From assembly GCA_027858835.1 (NCBI GenBank), contig JAQIBY010000179.1, positions 1 through 46,437 on the forward strand: a stretch of 46,437 nt of DNA. Direction: 5' to 3'. Positions within the stretch are counted from its first letter, which is position 1, and each line of letters starts with the position of its first letter. The notes below the pieces were generated by a model. It made no database searches, was not told the origin of the DNA, and saw only the letters and a list, made by a program, of their open reading frames with translations. The position numbers and the translations under genes are program-made. Positions 27,001 to 36,000 of this stretch are shown here, piece after piece. The DNA is from Bacteroidales bacterium. GTDB taxonomy: Bacteria; Bacteroidota; Bacteroidia; Bacteroidales; ML635J-15.

Positions 27001-30000
27001 ACAGATAATTGTATGGAGGGACACCTCCGTTAACAACTATGCTTGCAGTTCCTGCAGAATCACCGAAGCATAAGTTGTTGGTATGGTTTCCGCCGGCAAT
27101 AATGAGTTCTGCCGGTTGAGTAATTGTTACTGTTGTGTCCCATTCATAAGAGTTCGCATCGGTGATTGTTAAAAAGTAGGTGTCGGCCGGAAGGTTTGTA
27201 ATTGCTGCCGTATTTGCATTCCATGTTGCCCCGCTATTTTCCCAGTAATAGGAATATGCTGCTGTTCCTCCGTAAGCCTGAGCGGTAAGTGCTCCCGAGC
27301 TGTCCGGTGCGCATAAAACATTCTGATGCGTAATTATATTTCCTCCAAGTGGGTCGTTGGGTTCAGTTATTGTTACAGAACCTGTCCAAATGCATCCGTT
27401 TGCATCGGTTACAGTAATATTGTATGTTCCAGCACTTAAATTGTTTGCCGTTTGATTTGTACTGATAATTACTCCCGGATTTGAATCATCTTCCCATTCA
27501 TAGGAGTAGGTCGGAGTTCCGTCGCTCGGATTGACTGTTGCAGAACCGTCATCATTGCCCCAAGTTGATACATTGACCTGTGATATTGTCGCTGTGAGTT
27601 CGTCAGGTTGAGAAATGTTGACATTATCAATTTGATTGCACCCGTTGGCATCGCTTACCGTCAGGAAATAATCGCCAACGCCAAGATTTGAGGCAGTATC
27701 ATCAAGTGAAACAGGATTGTTGAGTGCGTCTTCCCAGAGATATGTATAGCCCGGAGTTCCGCCACTTACCACTGCAATTGCTTCTCCGGTATTGTCTCCG
27801 AAGCATAAAACATCTGTGCTGTTAATATTTATTGAAATGGCTGTCGGTTCGTTCAGTATAATGTTCTGTTGTGCAGTACAATTGTTTGCATCTGTCACGG
27901 TCAGCTGATAACTACCGGCACTTAAACCGGTTTGTGTCGAATTTGTATTTCCTGCGATTGGTGCATCCCAAAGATAGGAGTAAGGTGCTGTTCCTCCAGA
28001 TGCCGTTGCGGTTAATCCTCCATCAGATAAGCCTGAACATGATGGCATGCTATCTACTGAAATATTAAGTGTCAGTGAATTTGCAGGTTCTGTAATTGTA
28101 AAGTTTTGCGAAACGGGACCGCAATTATTATCATCAGTAAGGAAAAGCGTGTAATCACCTGCGCTTAGTCCTGAAATATTGTCTGCATTTACTCCCAAGT
28201 CTGTTCCTGAAGCATTTTCCCATGTGTAACTGTAAGGTATTGTGCCTCCACTCGCGGTAGTGAATATTTCTCCGGTATTATCTCCGTAACAGAGTATGTC
28301 GGTAATACTATCACCGGTAATTACTAGTGGTGTCGGTTCGTTGAGCGTTTGGCTTAAAATAATTTCACAGCCAAGATTATCCGTTACAATGACTTCATAA
28401 TTTCCGATGCTGAGATTACTCAATGTGTTTCCTGTTTCCAGCGGATAACCTGTCCAGCTAAATGTGTAAGGCGGATATCCATTGCTTGCAGTGACTGTTA
28501 TTTCTCCATCATTGCCACCGTTGCAGCTAATGTGCGTAGTGTCTGTAATTTCAGCACTTAATGTGTTTGGATCTTCGGGAACATTGATCGTGAGGATTAA
28601 TTCACAGGTTCCATCATCATTAATGGTGACATCGTAATCGCCGGCAGCGAGGTTTATTGCGGTTTCTCCGGATGAAACATTTGGATCCCAAGTATATGTG
28701 TATGGTGCTGTTCCTCCTGCAGTATTCAATGTAATGCTACCATCGCTATTTAACAGACAGCTGACGGGAGTAACATCAGGGGAGGCTGACAGGCCATTAG
28801 CCGGTTGTCCGATTGTGACAATAAATTCGACTTCACAGCCCCAGTCATCAGTGACAGAAACGGTATAATCACCGGCAGTAACATTTGTAATTTGTGTTCC
28901 TGATCCGTTGGGATGATCCCATGCATAATTATAAGCAGGAACTCCTCCGCTAACTTGAATTTCTGCAGTTCCGTCATTAACACCAACACATGATGCATCT
29001 GTAATGCTGAGGATGCTAACTTGTAATTCGGTTGCAGGTTCTATAATGACTGCATTTTCAATGCTCGTGCAAGCATTGTTGTCTGTTAGTGTGATGCTGT
29101 AATTTCCTGCGGGTAATCCGGTGATATTTTGTGTTCCTGCAGAAAGTCCGTTTTGTGTGCCGGAAGTGGTTCCGTTATCCCAAGCCAAGTCATAATCAGG
29201 TGTTCCTCCTCCTATATCTACGGTAATTATTCCGTCTGCTCCATTGTAACAGGAAACATTATCCGTTGAATTTACACTGAAACTTAGGTCGGTTGGTTCA
29301 ATCAGTGTGAAATTGTCAAAAACTTCACATCCGTTTGCATCTGTGATTGTTAAATTATAATTTCCAGCTTCAAGGTTGGATAATGTGTGTGATCCACTGC
29401 TGAGTCCTGAAATAAGGTCGTTGTTTAACCCATTATCCCATTGGAGTTCAAAGTCTGCAGTTCCTCCGCCAATCGTGTAATCAACAGAGCCGTTTGTTTC
29501 ACCAAAACATAAGATATCATTAATGGCATCTAAATTAATGCTAAGCACATTGGGTTGATTGATGGTGAAGTTGTAAGTTTCTGTGCATCCTGCTGCATCC
29601 GTAACATCAATTTGATAATTTCCTGCCGGAATGGCATTTATCGTATGTGGTCCACCAGCCGATGCGGGGAAATTTCCGTTGTCTGTGCCGTTTGTCCAAT
29701 CGATAGTATAATTTGGGCTACCTCCTGAAACGGAAAGTTCAAAGGATGCATTTGTATTTCCGTTGCAATCCGGTTCTGTAATATTATTGACAGTAATCAG
29801 AATTTCCGGATTGACGTTAATTGTGACATCGTCAGTTCCCTGGCATCCATTAATGTCTTCAACGGTAACAAAATATGTGTCGGTTGCTGTAAGTGTCACT
29901 GTATGTGATGCTTGGTCTGAAAGGCTATGACTCCAAAGATAGGTGTATGCCGGAGTTCCTCCCACAACATTGGTTGAAAGGTTTGTGTTTTCGTTGTAAC

Positions 30001-33000
30001 AGATTGGATTTGGAGCTGCATCAAGTGCGACTGTCGGATTTTCGTTGACAGTAACAATTACCTGATCTTCATTTGTACAACCGTTTGCATCCGTAACTGT
30101 GACAGTGTAGCTTGTTGATGCTGCCGGGCTAACCGGATAACTGTCATTTGGTCCCAATGCGGGAGTCCATGCATAATTGTAGGGTGGTGTTCCATCCGTT
30201 GTATTTGCTGTCAGGGTACTACTTTCGCCATCACAAATAACTTGTGGGCTTGCAGTTAAGTTAAGATTGGGGTTTTCGTTGATAATGAGCTCAACACTGT
30301 CATTTGCTGTACAACCGTTGAAATCAGTAATTGTGACATGATAATAGGTTGATGTTGCTGGACTGACAATGTGCGTGCTGCCATTACCAAGTCCGTTATC
30401 CCAGTTAAAGCTGTATGGTGCTGTTCCTGCAGCGCCAATTGCTTCCAGATCACTTGTAAAACCTTCGCAAATCGGATTTGGATTTGCTGAAGCCGTAACG
30501 CTCGGGGCAGGATACGCATCTAATGTAACAGAACCTTCAACCGTGCAGCCGTTTGCATCTGTTGCTATCACAGTATAGATTGTTGTTATTAATGGATTTA
30601 CCGTATGTGATTGTCCGAGACCGAGCCCGTTGTCCCAATTGTATTCGTAGGGAGGAGTTGTGCCATTTGCTGTTGCATTGATAATAGCATCTTCTCCGCC
30701 GCATACAGGGTTTGGAGCGCCTGTAACGACAATTGTGGGAATTGGATTGATTGTTACGTCAACAGTTGCTGTATTTGAACAGGAGTTATCATCCGTAATT
30801 GTGACTTCATAAGTTTCATCAACAATTGGGCTTACAGTATGTGTACTGCCGGCTCCCAGTCCGTGATCCCAGTTGTAGGAGTAGGGAGCAGTGCCGTTAC
30901 TGCCGCTCACGGATAAATCTGTACTTTCTCCGAGACAAAGTGGGTTAGGTGTTGCAATCGGGTTTGCTTCGGGAAGTTCGTGGACATTTACTGCCAAGCT
31001 TCCTGTTCCCATACAACCATTGGCATCGGTTACACTGACATAAAATATTGTGTCTGAAGCCGGTGTTACGCTTTGATTTTGTCCGGGACCTATGCCATCG
31101 CCCCAAAAATAAGTATAAGGTGCAATAGTTCCTGAACCGGTTGCACTAATGTTTGTTGTTTCGCCGATACAAACTGGGTTTGGTAAGGCATTTGTAGTTA
31201 CTGTCGGGATATCGCCGACGATGACATCAATAAAATCTTCAGCCGTACATCCATTAGCATCTGTTACCGTTACTGTATAGGTTTCATCGCTAATTGGTGT
31301 CACTGTGTGACTATCTCCGACACCAAGTCCATTATCCCATGAATAGGAATAAGGTGCGAGTCCGTTTGCACTGCTGGCGTTCAGATTGACAGGTTCTCCG
31401 TTACAAACCGGATTTGGAGTTGCGTCGGCAGTGACTACCGGAAGTTCATTGACAACAACTTCTATGCTGTCAATATCCTGACATCCTGTGTTATCAGTAA
31501 CTGTTACAACATAGGTTGTGTTACCGACCGGATTATCCCAGTGGGTTGCTCCAGCACCCAGACCGTTATCCCAATCAAAAATGTAGGGAGCAGTTCCATC
31601 GGTTGCAAAAGCTGATAAAAACACGGATTCAAGGCTACAAATCGGATTCGGATTTGCAGTTAAAAGTAAATTCGGTGAATCTGTGACTGTGACAGTTACC
31701 TGATCTGTGTTTTCACATCCATTTGCGTCTGTAATGCTCACTGTGTAAGTTGTCGTGTTGACCGGGTTTACCGTGTGGCTATTACCGGCTCCCAATCCAT
31801 TGTCCCAAGCGTAAGTATAGGGTGGAGTTCCATTACTGCCTACAGCTGAAAGTACTGAGTTTTGTCCCCCACATATTACATTCGGACTTGCAGAGGCGTT
31901 TACATCCGGTTGTTCATTAACCAATACCATCACATTATCTTCGACTGTACAGCCAGATGCATCAGTAACGGTGACGATATAATTCGTATTTACCGTTGGC
32001 GTAACATTCGGATTTTGCATGTTTCCCAAACCTTGGTTCCACACAAAATTGTATGGTGGAGTCCCATTGGAAACAGTAAGGTTCATGCTACTGGTTTCTC
32101 CTTCGCATAGTGGATTTGGATTCGCAGTGAGGTTTGTTGTCGGTAAGTCACTGACATTTATTGTTATATCATCTTGAGCTTGACACCCATTGTCATCAGC
32201 AATTGTGACTGTGTAAGTTGTTGCAATAAGCGGATTTACGGGATGCGATTGTCCTGCTCCTAAACCTTGATTCCATATGTAAGTGTAAGGTGCAGTTCCA
32301 TTATTTCCTGTTGCTGAAACGGTTGCATTTTCTCCGGAACAAATTGGGTTTGGATTAGCAGTTGCAACGACAGTGGGCTCTTCAAATGTGTTTACTGTGA
32401 CGCTGTCTTCTGCTGTACAGCCGTTTCCGTCAGTTACTGTCAGGTAGTAAGTTGTGGTGTCAGATGGTGTTACGGTGTGATTTTGTCCGTTACCTAATCC
32501 TGCGCCCCAGAAATATGTGTATGGTGCTGTGCTGCCGTTTGCAGTTGCACTTATTGTTGATGCAGTGTTTGGACAAATTGGATTTGGAATTGCATCTGTA
32601 ATAATGTTTGGTGCCGGTTCAACATCGACTGTAACTTGATCTGTGATACTGCATCCATTATTATCGGTTACAGTAAGGTTATAAGTTGTGCTTGAAACCG
32701 GAGTAACAATCGGATTTTCTATTGCAGGCAAACCATTATCCCAGGTATAGCTGAAGGGGGCTGTTCCGTTGGTGATATCCGGAAATAAAACCGCATTGTT
32801 GTCTTCGCAAATCGGATTTGGATTTGAATATAAATTTGAAACCGGGTTTTCATTGACATCAACAGTAATGTTATCAGAATTTGTACAAGCATTGTTGTCC
32901 GTTACTGTTACTTCATAATTCGTTGTTATTAACGGATTGTCTGTTTGGTTTTGTCCGGCTCCAAGTCCTTGGTTCCATTGATACGTATAGGGAGCTGAAC

Positions 33001-36000
33001 CATCAATTGCAATTGCTGAAAGATTTACTGTTTCTCCTTCGCAAATCGGATTTGGGCTTGCATCGGCAGTGACATTTGGTAAATCTAAGGTGTTTACGAT
33101 GATAGATTCTTCGGCAGAACATCCGTTTCCGTCAGTTACTGTTACTGTGTAAGTTGTTGAACTACTCGGATTGTCTGTTTGATTTTGTCCAGTTCCAAGT
33201 CCTTGATTCCAATCATAACTGTATGGCGCCGTTGTTCCAAAACCCAGTGCAGATAAATCAACGGTTTCTCCTGAACAAACAGGATTTGGAATCGCATTTA
33301 CAGTAATGGTAGGGGCAGGTTCGATCGTAACATCAACAAAATCTTCAACTGTACATCCATTGGCATCAGTAACTGTAACAAAATAAGTAGTTGCAGTAAC
33401 TGGTGAAGCTACCGGATTTTCTATCGGAGGTAATCCATTGTCCCAGACAAATGAATAAGGTGTGGTTCCATCTGCAGGATTCGGATACAATGTAGTACTT
33501 CCTGTTTCACAAATTGGATTAGGGTCAGCAATTAAGTTTGCTGTCGGATTTTCATAAATGTCAACTAAAATGCTACCTTCGGTTGTACAACCAGTAGCGT
33601 CAGTAACGGTTACTGAATAAGTTGTCGGGATTGTTGGATTGACAATATGGGTTTGTCCTGCACCTAATCCATTATCCCAAACATAGGAGTAAGGTGCTGT
33701 GCCATCAGTTCCCGTGATTGAGAGTGTTACATTTTCGCCGGAACAAACCGGGTTTGGTGCTGCCGTTGGGCTTGCTGGTGGCATATCTGTTACAATCACA
33801 TTTACAGCTTGACTTGCCGTACATCCGTTGCCGTCTTGAACGGTTACGGTATAAGTATTATCGGAAGGAGGAGTCACCGTGAAGTTTGTGCCTAATCCTA
33901 ATCCATTGTCCCAAATATAAGTGTAGGGAGGAATTGTTCCTCCTGCAATTGCTGCTAAATCTGTATTGTCTCCAACACAAATCGGATTTGGCGTTGCATC
34001 TGCCGTAATTGTCGGAAGGTCCCAAACGGTTACTGTTACCATATCTTGTGAAGTACAGCCGTAATCATCGGAAATTGTTACCGAATAATCTGTGGTCATG
34101 GTGGGACTGATTGTATGATTGCTGCCAACTCCTAAACCCTGATCCCATGAATAAGAATAAGGTGACTGCCCTTGATTACCGATTGCATTAAGTGTGACAT
34201 TTTCTCCTTCGCAAATTGGATTTGGAATGGCATCGGCAGTGACTACCGGTAGCTCTGTGACTTGAACAAAGATGCTTGCATAATCTTCGCAGCCGTTTGC
34301 ATCGGTTACAGTTGCTGAATAAGTTGTACTTGATGCAGGTGTAATAACGTGATTCGCTCCATTTCCTAAACCATTGTCCCAGAAAAATAAATATCCCGGA
34401 GTTCCACCGCTTGCAGAAGCTGAAACATTGCTAATTTCAAGTGCGCAAATTGGATTTGGAAAAGCGTCCAGACTTATTACCGGTTCATCGTGCACTGTCA
34501 ATGTGATCTGATCTTCACTTGTGCAACCGTTTGAATCAGTTATTGTTACTGAATAAGTTGTTGTCGATGCCGGACTGACCGTATGATTTGCACCCGGACC
34601 GATTCCATTATCCCATTGATATGAATATCCGGGAGATCCACCTGCACCAACAGCAGATAAGTTACTTGTTTGCCCCGGGCAAATAGTGTTTGGTGTTGCG
34701 TTTGCTGTTACTGTCGGTGTGTCATTGACATTTACTGTAATTGCTTCCTCAGTTGTACAACCATTGTTGTCCGTTACTGTTAAAGTGTAGGTGGTTGTTA
34801 CCAATGGTGATGCACTTGGATTTTGTGCATTTCCGAGTCCATTGTCCCAACTGAACATAAAGGGACTGGAACCACCGGTTAAAGTTGTTGTGATATCAGT
34901 ATTTTCTCCACTGCAAACAGGATTCGGATCTGCATCTAAGGTGATGTTGGGCAGTGAGCTAAAGTCAAGTAGCACGGAAGCTTCTCCGGTACATCCTGTA
35001 TCATCAGTTACAGTAACAGTATATGTTGTTGAACTTGCCGGTGATACAGAATGACTGTCACCTGCACCTAATCCGTTATCCCAAAAATAGGTGTAGGGGA
35101 CGGTTCCTCCACTTGAGGTGACAGAAAGGTTGGATGAGCCTCCGGGACAAATTGGATTTGGACTTGCAACAGGATTCGGAATCGGATTGTCAGTGGTGTT
35201 TAATAATACTGCATCGGATGCGGTGCAGCCATTTCCATCTGTAATTGTCACGGAATAAGTTGTTGAGCTGCTGGGGTTGTCAGTTTGATTTTGTCCGGCA
35301 CCGAGCCCATTATCCCAAAAATAGGAATAAGGAGCAATTGTGCCACCACCAATCGCTGTCAGATTGACAGTTTCTCCGCTACATATAGGGTTTGGTGATG
35401 CGTCTGCTGTTATATTGGGGAGTGAATTAACGGTAACCGTAATTGCATCTTCTGCAGTACAGCCATTGTCGTCGGCGACACTCACTGTATATGTCTGGTC
35501 GCTTAAAGGAAACACTGTGTGAGAATCACCCACACCGAGCCCGTTTGACCAATCGTATGCATATGGTGGAGTGCCATCAGTTGAGGTGACGTTTAAATTA
35601 GTGCTTGTATTTTCGCAAATGGTTAGCGGGCTGGCTGTTGCAGTGGGAATAGGTAGTTCCCATACATTTACAGTGACATCATCAGTCCCCGTACATCCAT
35701 TGGCATCTGTTACAATAACGGTATAAGTTGTTGTGTCGGCCGGTGAAATAATGTGAGAATCTCCGGCACCTAACCCATTATCCCAAATGTATGAATACGG
35801 CGATGATCCACCGACACCACTTGCAGAAAGTGTACCAGTTTCCAGCGCACATAATGCACTCGGAAACGCATCCGCGCTAACGCTTGGCAGATCAAAAACC
35901 TGTACATCAACTTGATCTTCTGCAGTGCAACCATTAATGTCGGTAACGGAAACGGAATATGTGTAATCCACAGTTGGGTTGATGAGATGAGATTGACTGT

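Noticed and set aside
24701-27604. The 969-bp repeat as an assembly duplication
   Set aside because: The three copies differ at many positions and the fourth is strongly decayed, so they are real diverged copies, though the exact copy number could still be affected by assembly.
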